64,000 nucleotides of DNA from CBFDBF01 sp050291465 (GTDB lineage: Bacteria; Pseudomonadota; Gammaproteobacteria; Chromatiales; Chromatiaceae). Below the pieces are notes generated by a model. It ran no database searches. It was not told where the DNA came from and worked only from the letters and a program-made list of their open reading frames with translations. Location of the stretch: NCBI GenBank assembly GCA_050291465.1, contig JBNKJV010000005.1:62001-126000 (forward strand), read 5' to 3'. Below, piece by piece: positions 39,239 through 48,238 of this stretch (the first letter of the stretch is position 1; every line of letters begins with the position of its first letter). The position numbers and the translations under genes were made by a program.

Positions 39239-40792
39239 ATGAGTCCGGCTAAAGCGGCAAAACGCGGCAGCGACAGCTCCCTCATAGAGACTGAACTCGA
39301 GACCCTGTATCTGGTCAGCCAGATCCTGAGCCGTTCCCTCGATTTCCGCGATACCCTGACGGAGGTGCTCAGGACCCTGAACGACTCCGGTAATATGCGG
39401 CACGGCATGATCAGCCTGTTGGATGAGGAGAGCGGCGATCTGCTGGTTTCCGCGTTGCATGAGAATCCCATGCCGTTTAATGCCATACGTTATAAACCGG
39501 GGGAAGGGATCGTCGGTGACATTATGGAAAGCGGCGAGCCGGTGGTTTTACCGCGCATCTCGGATGAGGACCGGTTCCTCGACCGGCTCGGGGTTTACAA
39601 TCAGGAGCTGCCGTTTATCGGTGTCCCTATCCCCATCGGCGATCATACTGCCGGCGTGTTGGCTGCTCAGCCGATGGCGGATCATGACGCACTGGAAACC
39701 CATAGACGTTTTCTGGAAATGGTGGCGAACCTTATCGGCCAGAGCGTGCGCCTCGCCAAGAAGGTGGAGGATGAGCAGTCGGAGCTGAAATCGGAACGGG
39801 ACTCTCTGCGACGGCAGGTACGCGGCGAGCACGGCTTCTCCAATATGGTAGGGCGCACCAGCGCCATGCGTCTGGTATTCGAACAGGTGCGGCAGGTGGC
39901 GAAGTGGAATACAACGGTCCTGGTTCGCGGTGAGTCCGGTACCGGTAAGGAACTGATCGCCAACGCCATCCACTATAATTCACCGCGTGCCAACGGTCCT
40001 TTTATCAAACTGAACTGCGCCGCTCTGCCGGACAACCTGCTGGAATCGGAACTTTTCGGCCATGAAAAAGGTGCCTTCACCGGGGCGGTCAGTCAGCGCA
40101 AGGGACGTTTCGAACAGGCCCACGGCGGTACCATCTTTCTTGATGAGATCGGCGAAATCAGTCCCGCTTTCCAGGCCAAGCTGTTACGGGTTCTGCAGGA
40201 GGGGGAGTTTGAGCGGGTCGGAGGTATCAAGACCCAGGTGGTGGATGTACGGGTGGTGGCGGCCACCAATCGGAACCTGGAGTCGGAGGTACAGAAAGGT
40301 GAATTTCGCGAAGACCTTTACTACCGGCTCAACGTCATGCCTATTCACACTCCGCCCCTGCGGGAACGGGCGGAGGATATCCCGGATCTCGCCCGATTTC
40401 TGGTGGGCAAGATCGCCAAGAGCCAGGGACGGGAACTGGAGATCGACGACAGCGCCATTCGCCAGCTGATGCGTTACGACTGGCCGGGTAACGTGCGGGA
40501 ATTGGAAAACTGTCTGGAGCGCGCCGCGGTGATGAGTGAAGAGGGCAGGATAGACGGGCGTACCGTGGATCTCTCCGGGTTGCCCGGGGCTTCGCAGTCG
40601 GGCCCTCCCAAGGTGAGCTCCGGCCCTCAGGTTGATCTCGACGATCCGGATCTGGATGAACGGGAAAGGGTCATCGCCGCCCTGGAGCAGGCCGGTTGGG
40701 TTCAGGCCAAGGCCGCCCGCCTGCTGGGTATGACGCCCCGCCAGATCGGCTATCGTATTCAGACCCTGAACATCAAGGTACGGCAGATCTAA
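39239..40792 (+). CDS. nifA: Sigma-54-dependent activator NifA
   Basis: 517 residues. GAF domain (about 20-175), AAA+ domain (about 200-440) with Walker A GESGTGKE (231-238) and the sigma-54 contact loop GAFTGA (278-283), and a Fis-type helix-turn-helix at the C-terminus (AKAARLLGMTPRQIGYRIQ). The linker after the AAA+ domain lacks the cysteine motif of oxygen-sensitive rhizobial NifA, as expected for a NifL-controlled protein. It activates nif promoters through TGT-N10-ACA sites; such sites are found before nifLA and nifB here. Confidence 0.95.
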   Translation: MSPAKAAKRGSDSSLIETELETLYLVSQILSRSLDFRDTLTEVLRTLNDSGNMRHGMISLLDEESGDLLVSALHENPMPFNAIRYKPGEGIVGDIMESGEPVVLPRISDEDRFLDRLGVYNQELPFIGVPIPIGDHTAGVLAAQPMADHDALETHRRFLEMVANLIGQSVRLAKKVEDEQSELKSERDSLRRQVRGEHGFSNMVGRTSAMRLVFEQVRQVAKWNTTVLVRGESGTGKELIANAIHYNSPRANGPFIKLNCAALPDNLLESELFGHEKGAFTGAVSQRKGRFEQAHGGTIFLDEIGEISPAFQAKLLRVLQEGEFERVGGIKTQVVDVRVVAATNRNLESEVQKGEFREDLYYRLNVMPIHTPPLRERAEDIPDLARFLVGKIAKSQGRELEIDDSAIRQLMRYDWPGNVRELENCLERAAVMSEEGRIDGRTVDLSGLPGASQSGPPKVSSGPQVDLDDPDLDERERVIAALEQAGWVQAKAARLLGMTPRQIGYRIQTLNIKVRQI

Positions 40793-41107
40793 TATCCTTC
40801 CGTTGCCCCTCCCTCTCTCCTCCCCCTGGAGAGAGGGTCTCTAAACCCCGCAGTTTTCGGGGTATCACTAAAGTTTCCACCGGGTGGGTCGCCATTGGGT
40901 CTGGGTAGGGAGTAAACCGGCGAGGTCCAGGATTATTGCTCGGGAACTCCTCTCGAATAGGGAAGGCCAATGCGCTTTTTGCCAAGCGCGGATTGCAAAG
41001 GAACCAGGCAGTCGGGGAAGGCGATGACAACTCCTGCAAGGATCGATTTCGGTATCGGTTCAGGGGGAGCCTTACCGGACTCTCAAGTAATGCGCGAGGT
41101 GTAACCG
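40793..41107. other. Intergenic region nifA-chemoreceptor
   Basis: 315 bases. It contains an imperfect hairpin CTCTCTCCTCCCCCTGGAGAGAG near 40815 that may end nifLA transcription (weak T-tract), and no gene that I can support. The chemoreceptor has a GAGGTG ribosome site at its end. Confidence 0.4.
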
Positions 41108-43495
41108 ATGCGAATCAAGACAAAACTCAGGGCGGGCAGCATTCTGCTGGCGTTGGTTCCCGCCTTAATCGCCAGTACGTTGATCGGTTGGAACGCGGTC
41201 GATCATGCGGAAAACGCTTTACATAACCAGGCCCAGTCCAGATTGACGGCGCTGCGCGAAAACCGAGCGGTGCAGATCACCTCCTATTTCCAGTCCATAA
41301 GCGATCAGGCACTGGTCCACGCCAAAGACCGTATGACTATCGATGCCATGCATTCGCTGTCCGCCGGGTATCGTGCGATGGCGAGTGAGGTGGGTGCGGA
41401 TGTCGCCCAGGAGAGAGAACCCCTTAAGAGTTACTATTCCAGTACTTTTGCCGCCGAGTATGCGAAACACAACAGCGGGCAGCAGGCTGATGCGGATCGG
41501 ATGTTTTCCAAACTGGGTCAGGCGGCGGTACCTCTGCAGTTTCGCTATATTCTGAAAAATCCCAACCCCCTGGGTGAAAAAGACAAGCTGGAGGAAAACC
41601 CGGATGGTTCCAGCTATTCGCAGGCGCATAAACTTTATCATGCGGCTTTTCGCGAGCTGCAACAGCGTTTTGGGTATTACGATATCTTTCTGATTGACGC
41701 CGATAGCGGCGAGGTCGTCTACACCGTATTCAAGGAACTTGATTTCGCCACTTCCATGAAAAATGGTCCCTTCTCGGACTCCGGGCTTGCCGCCGTATAC
41801 CGCGAAGCCATGAAGCTGCCTGAGGGCAAAACCTTTATGACCGATTTCGCGCCTTACCTGCCGTCCTATCAGGACCCGGCCGCGTTTCTCGCCGCGCCGA
41901 TATTTGACCAGGGTAAACGTATCGGGGTCATCGCTTTCCAGATGCCGATCGACAAGATCAACAGCGTAATGACCGGTGACGGCAAATGGAAAGAGTCTGG
42001 TCTGGGGGATAGTGGTGAGACCTATCTCATCGGCTCCGACTTCAAGATGCGCAGTTTGAGTCGTTTCTGGATCGAGGATCAAAAGGGCTTTCTTGACGCG
42101 CTCAAGTCCACCAAAGCGGAGGATGAGGCCACGCTTGAGACCATGGAGTCCAAGCAGACGGTCATCGGCCTGCAGAGTGTTCGTTCGCCAGGCGCCAAAA
42201 AGGCCATAAGCGGCGAAACAGGTTTTGATACCTTCCCCGATTATCGCGGCGTGCCGGTATTATCGGCCTACAAGCCGCTCGATATAAACGGTCAGCGTTG
42301 GGCCATTCTCGCCGAGATAGATGAGGCCGAGGCGTATGCAGAAGCGATCGCCCTGCATGACCAGACCACTTACATAATCATCACCACCGCAGTGGTGCTG
42401 CTGGTGCTCAGCGGCATGCTGGGATGGATATTCAGTAGGGCTTTGGCGCGGCCGCTGGAGCGCATCGTAGGGTCCATGGAGGATATCTCCAGTGGTTCCG
42501 GTGATCTTACCGTACGTCTGGATGCCAGCGCCTCGGATGAGCTGGGGCAGTTGGCAGCCGCCTTTAACAAGTTTGTGGAGAAGCTCGATTCGATCATGCA
42601 GCAGGTCGGTGATTCCACGAATGAGTTGACCACGGCGTCCGAAGAACTGTCCATGGTCACCAACGATACCCGTCAGAATGTGGAGCAGCAGCAGGAAGAG
42701 ATCCAACAGGTCGCTACCGCTATCGAGGAGATGACTGCCAGTGTTAAGGAGGTGGCGGTAAACACCCAGGCTACGGCTGATGCGGCCAATCATGCCGGGG
42801 GTCAGGTCAATGACGGTAAAAATATCATTGAACGCAGCGTTGCCGCGGTGCACCAGCTTTCAAACCGCCTGAAGCAATCGCACGAAGTAATCGAGGCGTT
42901 GCAACAGGATAGTACCAGTGTCGGCACCGTGCTGGATGTGATTCGCGGCATCGCCGAACAGACCAATCTGCTGGCGCTTAACGCCGCCATTGAAGCTGCC
43001 CGTGCCGGGGAACACGGGCGCGGTTTCGCGGTGGTGGCGGATGAGGTGCGGACCCTGGCCATGAAGACCCAGGAGTCCACCGAGGAGATTCGTACCATCA
43101 TCGAATCGCTGCAGTCGCGCAGTGATGAAACGGTGCATCTGCTGCAGGAAAACAAAGCGGATATCGAAACCACCGTCGATCTATCGGAGCAGACCCAGCA
43201 TGCGTTTGAGGAGATTGAAAACGCCATGCAACGGCTGCTGGATATGAGTACCCAGATTGCCGCCGCCAGTGAGGAGCAGTCCGTGGTCACTGAAGATATT
43301 GCCCGAAACGTGGACCGGATCTCGCAAGCCGCACAGGGTACGGCGTCCGGGGCGGAACAGACGGCGGCATCCAGCGAGATGCTTGCCCGACTGGGAGACA
43401 CGCTCTTTAACCTGGTAAGTCAATTCCACGTGAGCGGGGGAGTGTTAAAGGAGAGCGCGGTCAAGACTGAGGGCGAGAACGAGAGCGAGGAATAG
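41108..43495 (+). CDS. Methyl-accepting chemotaxis protein (double Cache)
   Basis: 795 residues. First membrane helix at about 10-30, a large periplasmic double-Cache-type sensor (about 35-415) with FGYYDIFLIDADSGEVVYTV and GDSGETYLIGSDFKMRS, second helix near 417-440, HAMP to about 495, then the signalling domain with the invariant hairpin VIRGIAEQTNLLALNAAIEA. It relays ligand binding to CheA/CheW. The ligand cannot be read from the sequence. Acidic C-terminal tail, no CheR pentapeptide. It lies between nifLA and lipoprotein genes. Confidence 0.93.
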   Translation: MRIKTKLRAGSILLALVPALIASTLIGWNAVDHAENALHNQAQSRLTALRENRAVQITSYFQSISDQALVHAKDRMTIDAMHSLSAGYRAMASEVGADVAQEREPLKSYYSSTFAAEYAKHNSGQQADADRMFSKLGQAAVPLQFRYILKNPNPLGEKDKLEENPDGSSYSQAHKLYHAAFRELQQRFGYYDIFLIDADSGEVVYTVFKELDFATSMKNGPFSDSGLAAVYREAMKLPEGKTFMTDFAPYLPSYQDPAAFLAAPIFDQGKRIGVIAFQMPIDKINSVMTGDGKWKESGLGDSGETYLIGSDFKMRSLSRFWIEDQKGFLDALKSTKAEDEATLETMESKQTVIGLQSVRSPGAKKAISGETGFDTFPDYRGVPVLSAYKPLDINGQRWAILAEIDEAEAYAEAIALHDQTTYIIITTAVVLLVLSGMLGWIFSRALARPLERIVGSMEDISSGSGDLTVRLDASASDELGQLAAAFNKFVEKLDSIMQQVGDSTNELTTASEELSMVTNDTRQNVEQQQEEIQQVATAIEEMTASVKEVAVNTQATADAANHAGGQVNDGKNIIERSVAAVHQLSNRLKQSHEVIEALQQDSTSVGTVLDVIRGIAEQTNLLALNAAIEAARAGEHGRGFAVVADEVRTLAMKTQESTEEIRTIIESLQSRSDETVHLLQENKADIETTVDLSEQTQHAFEEIENAMQRLLDMSTQIAAASEEQSVVTEDIARNVDRISQAAQGTASGAEQTAASSEMLARLGDTLFNLVSQFHVSGGVLKESAVKTEGENESEE

Positions 43496-43496
43496 A

Positions 43497-43524
43497 AACC
43501 GTCTTCGCCGGCGAGGCGGTTTTT
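43497..43524 (+). terminator. Terminator of the chemoreceptor gene
   Basis: AACCGTCTT...GAGGCGGTT stem (with G-T pairs) followed by TTTT directly after the stop codon. Confidence 0.7.
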
Positions 43525-43603
43525 GTCATCCGAATCTGTCCGGGGTCCGGGCGCACCATATGGCGGCCCCGGATTCCCGACTCCCACGAAGGCCCGGCGA
43601 GGG

Positions 43604-43639
43604 AAAAACAATAGCAGGCCCCGTAGCGGGCGCCGGGGC
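43604..43639 (-). terminator. Possible terminator of the minus-strand lipoprotein gene
   Basis: On the minus strand GCCCCG and CGGGGC pair, then nine bases later TTTTT. The T-tract is far from the stem, so efficiency is uncertain. Confidence 0.4.
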
Positions 43640-43645
43640 TGAACC

Positions 43646-44095
43646 TCAGGGTGTTACCGATCCGACGCGGGTGGCGCTGTATTGTTCGCCCTTCTCCGTC
43701 TGGGATTTAAGCGAGGCGTCCGGTAGGAGCTCTATGTAGTTTGCCCGGATAATCCTGGAAAAGCCTAACCGCTCGGCGACTTCCAGTTCCTGGGGGTCGT
43801 TCACCAGTTTCCCCCGAATGTGATAGCTTTTCCCGAGTTCCCAGACGATGGAACCTCCGTTGTCGGCGACCCCGACTGTCATCAGCTCAGGATCGAACAA
43901 CAATATATAGCGCCCGTCTTCCGGGACGGTGAGGACGGATGCCATAAAAAAGCTTCCTCCTCCCAGGTCGCTCAGTTCAGCTGTTACTACGCCGACCCAC
44001 TCGGTCTGCTCGATGTTCCGGTCGCAACCCGTCACGGCCAGCATGCTCAGAACCGCAAAAAAGGGCGATAAAATATTCCTCGTTATCCGTTGCAT
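43646..44095 (-). CDS. Small lipoprotein, unknown function
   Basis: 149 residues from ATG 44095 with GGAGG upstream. Signal peptide MQRITRNILSPFFAVLSMLA then lipobox AVTGC. The mature part is beta-rich (WVGVVTAELSDLGGGSFFM, GRYILLFDPELMTVGVADNG, SYHIRGKLVNDPQELEVAER), reminiscent of a small OB-like barrel, but I recognise no named family. Convergent with the chemoreceptor and followed upstream by a second lipoprotein gene. Confidence 0.7.
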   Translation of the reverse strand: MQRITRNILSPFFAVLSMLAVTGCDRNIEQTEWVGVVTAELSDLGGGSFFMASVLTVPEDGRYILLFDPELMTVGVADNGGSIVWELGKSYHIRGKLVNDPQELEVAERLGFSRIIRANYIELLPDASLKSQTEKGEQYSATRVGSVTP

Positions 44096-44176
44096 CTGCA
44101 CTCCTCCCTGTTGCATCGTCCACGCCCGGCAGGCGTGTTCATCGGAAAAGTCGCGGAGTCAGCCGCTATGGCTCTC

Positions 44177-45076
44177 CTAGTGTGCTTGATACTCGGCAAT
44201 AAACGTCTCCAGAATCTGATTGAACTCGTCAGGTTTAACCTGTGCAACAAAGTGGCCTACATGAGGGACCAGGATTACGCTTTCATCCAGCTCGGCTTCT
44301 TCCCCGGTTGGGGCACCGTTGATATTACGCAGCATCCCGGCGTACTGTTTCAGGGTGCCGGGATTATTGTCGGCACTCCATCTGAATATGGAATACATGG
44401 CGCTTATTCCCATCTTCGGGTCGGCCGATAGCATCTGGTTTACGGTCCAGTCAATTACCGCCGGATCGGCCTCCGGCGTGAACATGGAGCGCACCATGTT
44501 TTCCGAGGTGCCTGCAAAATCTTCTTCAAACGGTTTTACGAACTGGTCGATATCGTCTTCCGATGTGGGCCATTCAAACGGCGTATAAAAAGTATCGACG
44601 CCGACAATTCCGACCACCCGGTGGCCCAACAGTTTTGCCGCCTCGATCGCCACCGGTCCGCCCATGGAGTGACCGACCAGGATGACATGATCACCGCCGA
44701 CTCGGTTGACCACCGCGGCCACATCCTCTCCGAAAGATTGCATGGTGTAGTTGTCACGTGTGCTTCCGGACTGGCCATGTCCCGCCAGATCAAGCCACAC
44801 CACTCGGTTGGCGCGGGAAAAATAATCGATCTGGGGTTTCCAGAATGTGTGGTTGCAGGTCCAGCAATGGATGAAGACGACGGTGATGTTGCCCTGACCT
44901 TCCACGCCATATGCGATTGGGCTGCCGTCTGCCGAACTGACGGTAGTGATGCTTTCGACCGCCTGTTGCTGTGGGGTGGCGCATCCGGCAACAACCGTGA
45001 TCAGTAGAAACAGGGCTGATGCCTTCCCAATAGCTTTGAGCGTCTTCAAACCGTTCCCCCTCCTTGTTGTTTTCAA
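44177..45076 (-). CDS. Alpha/beta-hydrolase lipoprotein
   Basis: 299 residues. A lipoprotein signal (LFLLITVVAGC, Cys about 32) anchors an alpha/beta hydrolase fold. Oxyanion region VVFIHCWTCNHTFWKP, nucleophile in VILVGHSMGG, acid near the DPAVIDW/VDTFYTP region, and catalytic His in VLVPHVGHFVAQ. The substrate is unknown; small esters or lactones are typical. Located in the periplasm or the periplasmic face of a membrane. Neighbours are two other lipoprotein genes on the same strand, inserted between nifLA and nifB. Confidence 0.85.
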   Translation of the reverse strand: MKTTRRGNGLKTLKAIGKASALFLLITVVAGCATPQQQAVESITTVSSADGSPIAYGVEGQGNITVVFIHCWTCNHTFWKPQIDYFSRANRVVWLDLAGHGQSGSTRDNYTMQSFGEDVAAVVNRVGGDHVILVGHSMGGPVAIEAAKLLGHRVVGIVGVDTFYTPFEWPTSEDDIDQFVKPFEEDFAGTSENMVRSMFTPEADPAVIDWTVNQMLSADPKMGISAMYSIFRWSADNNPGTLKQYAGMLRNINGAPTGEEAELDESVILVPHVGHFVAQVKPDEFNQILETFIAEYQAH

Positions 45077-45271
45077 CCTTCACCCGGAGTGAGCCTGCTG
45101 CAGGAATAAGACCCCGATCCGGGGATATCCGTATAGTGGAACAAATCCACACGTGGGTCATGTGAATTTCGAGACCCGCGCGGGGATTTGCGAACCGGTT
45201 CTCGTATTTCAGGGGCGGGTTGAAGCGGACGGGTCGGGCGTGTGATTGCCGGGCTGTCTGAAAAGGTAAGG

Positions 45272-45715
45272 TTATTTCTTACATACCGGTTTCGGGTTGC
45301 CGGCGAAGTATTTTTGCTCCAGCAGGTCCGCCTGTTCCATTTCTTCAGGGGTAAGCACCTGGTATTTGCGGTCATAGCTCCAACCGTACCCCCAGCGGTA
45401 CCAGTTATAGAAATAAGGACTGCCGCCCAGACGCACACCGTCATACATCATAGTCGCCAACGCCTGGTTTCCCGTCTTTTCCAGAACGCAGTCCTGAAGC
45501 TGCAGATCCGCGATCTTTCGTTCTTCGGCGGTACCGCCGCGCCAGTAGGCAAGATCATGTTGCAGGCAACAGGAACACCAGTCATCTGAGCTGATAAGAG
45601 ATCTGTCCGGAAACAGTGAGCAACCGTCACTGGTAAAGGGCCGCAGGTCGCTGTCGGAAGAACAGGCGACGGGCAGGATGGTGAGAACAGCCAGCAGGTA
45701 GATTCTTTTTTTCAT
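45272..45715 (-). CDS. Phospholipase A2-like lipoprotein
   Basis: 147 residues with a lipoprotein signal MKKRIYLLAVLTILPVAC. The motif DDWCSCCLQHDLAYW resembles the CCxxHD active-site helix of secretory phospholipase A2, with a His-Asp pair for Ca2+-dependent catalysis, and there are further cysteines for disulfides (DGCSLF, LQDCVLE, PVCKK). The calcium loop is not obvious, so activity is uncertain. It lies upstream of the divergent nifB promoter region. Confidence 0.6.
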   Translation of the reverse strand: MKKRIYLLAVLTILPVACSSDSDLRPFTSDGCSLFPDRSLISSDDWCSCCLQHDLAYWRGGTAEERKIADLQLQDCVLEKTGNQALATMMYDGVRLGGSPYFYNWYRWGYGWSYDRKYQVLTPEEMEQADLLEQKYFAGNPKPVCKK

Positions 45716-45843
45716 CGGATCAGGTGGGGGTTCGCGGTATCAGCAGTCCATTCTATACCTTCTTTCCCGGTTGCAAAGGGTGCTGCTGGAGGAATTTCCC
45801 GAAGATTCCGGAAAAAGGAAGGGAACCGTTCCCCGGGGGCGCC

Positions 45844-45859
45844 TGTAGCAACAGCGACA
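45844..45859. promoter_or_regulatory. NifA upstream activator site 1 (nifB)
   Basis: TGTAGCAACAGCGACA fits TGT-N10-ACA, about 110 bases before the sigma-54 promoter. Confidence 0.55.
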
Positions 45860-45876
45860 TTTGCAGCAGCGGGATT

Positions 45877-45892
45877 TGTCGTCTCCCCTACA
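45877..45892. promoter_or_regulatory. NifA upstream activator site 2 (nifB)
   Basis: TGTCGTCTCCCCTACA fits TGT-N10-ACA and is centred 33 bases from site 1. Confidence 0.6.
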
Positions 45893-45953
45893 TACACTCG
45901 GGGACGAAATAATTTTCCTTTAGAAAACATATGATTATGTGTATATGAAAAGT

Positions 45954-45969
45954 AGGCATGTGGTTTGCA
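45954..45969 (+). promoter_or_regulatory. Sigma-54 promoter of nifB
   Basis: AGGCATGTGGTTTGCA carries GG at -24 and GC at -12 with the required ten-base gap. It starts 74 bases before the nifB ATG. Confidence 0.65.
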
Positions 45970-46027
45970 TTGAGTTATCCCAAACAGGTTGATGCCCCTC
46001 CGGGGGTACCTATCGGGAGAACGAATA

Positions 46028-47524
46028 ATGCAGTTAAAGGTAGTCGGCCAGACAGCAACCGGGGGAGGGTGCGGCAGTTCCGGCTGTGGCGGCAGCAGCG
46101 ACCAACTGGCGCATCTGCCGGAACACATCCGTGAGAAGGTGCAGAATCACCCCTGCTATTCGGAAGAGGCCCATCATCACTTCGCACGTATGCATGTAGC
46201 GGTGGCTCCGGCCTGCAATATTCAGTGTCACTACTGTAACCGGAAATATGATTGTTCCAACGAATCCCGCCCCGGCGTCGTCTCGGAACTGCTTACCCCC
46301 GACCAGGCGGTGAAGAAGGTGATGGCGGTGGCGGCCAATATCCCGCAAATGACGGTGCTCGGTATCGCCGGCCCCGGTGATCCTCTGGCCAATCCGGAAC
46401 GCACCTTCGAGACCTTCCGTCAGCTGACCGAGAAGGCGCCGGACATCAAACTCTGTATTTCCACCAACGGACTCTCCCTACCGGAGCAGGTGGAGGAGCT
46501 GTGCAAGCACAATATCGATCACGTAACCATCACCATCAACTGTGTCGATCCCAAAATCGGCGCCAGGATCTATCCCTGGATTTTCTGGAACAACCGCCGC
46601 ATCAAGGGCGTCAAGGCGGCAAAGATCCTGATCGAACAGCAACAGAGGGGACTGCGGATGTTGACCGAGCGCGGCATCCTGGTGAAGGTTAATTCGGTAA
46701 TGATCCCCGGTGTTAACGACAAACATCTGGAAGAGGTGAGCAAGGTGGTGAAGGCTAAGGGTGCCTTTCTGCACAACGTCATGCCCCTGATCGCGGAGAA
46801 GGAGCACGGCACCTTTTTCGGTGTCATGGGTCAGCGCGGTCCCACCCACGATGAGCTGCAGACCCTGCAGGACAAATGTGCCGGAGACATGAATATGATG
46901 CGTCACTGCCGCCAGTGCCGCGCCGATGCGGTGGGTATGCTGGGCGAGGACAGGGGTGACGAGTTCACCATGGAGAAGGTGGAAGCCATGGAGATCGATT
47001 ATGAAGCCGCCATGTTGAAACGCGCGGAATATCAGGCCGCCGTCGAAGAGAAGCGCGTGCTGCAAAAGGCCAACGTCGGACAGGCCATGGTGGCGCTCTC
47101 CTCCATAAAGAGGCCGGGGCGGGAGCCGAGGCCGGTGCTCATGGCGGTGGCCACCAGCGGCGGGGGTGTCGTCAATCAACATTTCGGTCACGCCAGAGAG
47201 TTTCTGATATACGAGGCCTCCGTCAACGACGTGCGTTTCATCGGTCACCGAAAAGTGGATCTCTACTGCTCCGGCGGAGATACCTGCGGTGACGGCGAGA
47301 GCGTTCTGGAAAAGACCATAGATCTGCTGCAGGGGTGTGAGGCGGTGCTTTGTTCCAAGATCGGCTACGAGCCCTGGGAAAGATTGGAAGCCGCGGGCAT
47401 TCAGCCCAACGGTGAACATGCCATGGAGCCCATCGAAGAGGCGGTGGCGGCGGTCTACGGTGAAATGGTGGAGCGCGGGTTACCGGACAGGGGCGCGTTA
47501 ACCCCTCTGCAAAGTACAGCCTGA
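46028..47524 (+). CDS. nifB: FeMo-cofactor biosynthesis radical SAM protein NifB
   Basis: 498 residues. Radical SAM cluster CNIQCHYC (Cys63, Cys67, Cys70), which makes the carbide-containing NifB-co. Additional conserved cysteines for the K-clusters are in the N-terminus (GGGCGSSGCGG) and in MRHCRQCRADAVGMLG. The C-terminal NifX/NafY-like domain starts near residue 365 (VLMAVATSGGGVVNQHFGHA). ATG 46028 is chosen because GGGAGA precedes it and the family N-terminus starts here. It depends on SAM and Fe-S supply. First gene of nifB-fdxN-nifO-nifQ; its promoter has -24/-12 and two NifA sites. Confidence 0.97.
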   Translation: MQLKVVGQTATGGGCGSSGCGGSSDQLAHLPEHIREKVQNHPCYSEEAHHHFARMHVAVAPACNIQCHYCNRKYDCSNESRPGVVSELLTPDQAVKKVMAVAANIPQMTVLGIAGPGDPLANPERTFETFRQLTEKAPDIKLCISTNGLSLPEQVEELCKHNIDHVTITINCVDPKIGARIYPWIFWNNRRIKGVKAAKILIEQQQRGLRMLTERGILVKVNSVMIPGVNDKHLEEVSKVVKAKGAFLHNVMPLIAEKEHGTFFGVMGQRGPTHDELQTLQDKCAGDMNMMRHCRQCRADAVGMLGEDRGDEFTMEKVEAMEIDYEAAMLKRAEYQAAVEEKRVLQKANVGQAMVALSSIKRPGREPRPVLMAVATSGGGVVNQHFGHAREFLIYEASVNDVRFIGHRKVDLYCSGGDTCGDGESVLEKTIDLLQGCEAVLCSKIGYEPWERLEAAGIQPNGEHAMEPIEEAVAAVYGEMVERGLPDRGALTPLQSTA

Positions 47525-47535
47525 GGAACTGCGGT

Positions 47536-47814
47536 ATGGCATACGAGATCATCGAGAGTTGTGTTAACTGCTGGGCATGCGAACCCCTCTGTCCCAGTCA
47601 GGCCATTCGTGAGGCATTACCTCATTTTCTGATTGACGCCAACAAGTGCACCGAATGCGACGGGGATTTTGCCGATCCGCAGTGCGTGAGTATCTGCCCC
47701 ATCGAGGGCGCAATTCTTGATGCATTCGGTAAGCCGGCTAATCCTCCCGGCTCTCTGACCGGAATCCCGCCCGAGCGCATGACGGAAGTGATGGCGGAAA
47801 TACAGGCCCGATAG
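47536..47814 (+). CDS. fdxN: Ferredoxin FdxN (nif-associated, 2[4Fe-4S])
   Basis: 92 residues with two cluster motifs: ESCVNCWACEPLCPSQAI and NKCTECDGDFADPQCVSICP. The longer spacing in the second motif is typical of nif-linked FdxN. It is known to donate electrons for NifB or FeMo-co synthesis in other diazotrophs. Eleven bases after nifB and one base before the nifO start. Confidence 0.93.
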   Translation: MAYEIIESCVNCWACEPLCPSQAIREALPHFLIDANKCTECDGDFADPQCVSICPIEGAILDAFGKPANPPGSLTGIPPERMTEVMAEIQAR

Positions 47815-47815
47815 C

Positions 47816-48238
47816 TTGGGGGTGCTTATTTTTTACGAAAAACCCGGTTGTGTGGGTAACCTGAAACAGCAGCGACTGTTGCAGGATCTGGGACATCGGT
47901 TGGAGGTCCGGGATCTACTGGGTGAAAAGTGGACCGCAGAGGCGTTACGGCCTTTCTTCGGTAACAGCCCGGTTTCCGAGTGGTTCAACATGAGCGCACC
48001 GCAGGTCAAAGCGGGCCGGATAGACATACATATCCTGGGTGAGGAACAGGCACTGGATCTGATGTTGGCCGAGCCTCTGTTGATCCGCCGGCCCCTGCTG
48101 CAGTTCGGTGAGGTGAGGCAGGCGGGATTCCTGCCGGGACCGGTGCTGGATGCCCTGGGCGTTTCCCTCGATCCGGCACAGGATCTTCAGAGCTGTCCCA
48201 TGCCCGAGTCGTCGCAACTGTTCAACGAGGTGGAATGA
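47816..48238 (+). CDS. nifO: NifO-like ArsC/glutaredoxin-fold nitrogenase-associated protein
   Basis: 140 residues. The thioredoxin-like ArsC family fold is visible: LIFYEKPGCVGNLKQQRLLQ with a single Cys, then WFNMSAPQVKAGRI, LMLAEPLLIRRPLLQFG (the ArsC R-x-P region). Start is TTG 47816 or GTG 47822. In Azotobacter vinelandii nifO lies in the same position between fdxN and nifQ and affects molybdenum partitioning. It overlaps the nifQ start by four bases. Confidence 0.85.
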   Translation: MGVLIFYEKPGCVGNLKQQRLLQDLGHRLEVRDLLGEKWTAEALRPFFGNSPVSEWFNMSAPQVKAGRIDIHILGEEQALDLMLAEPLLIRRPLLQFGEVRQAGFLPGPVLDALGVSLDPAQDLQSCPMPESSQLFNEVE

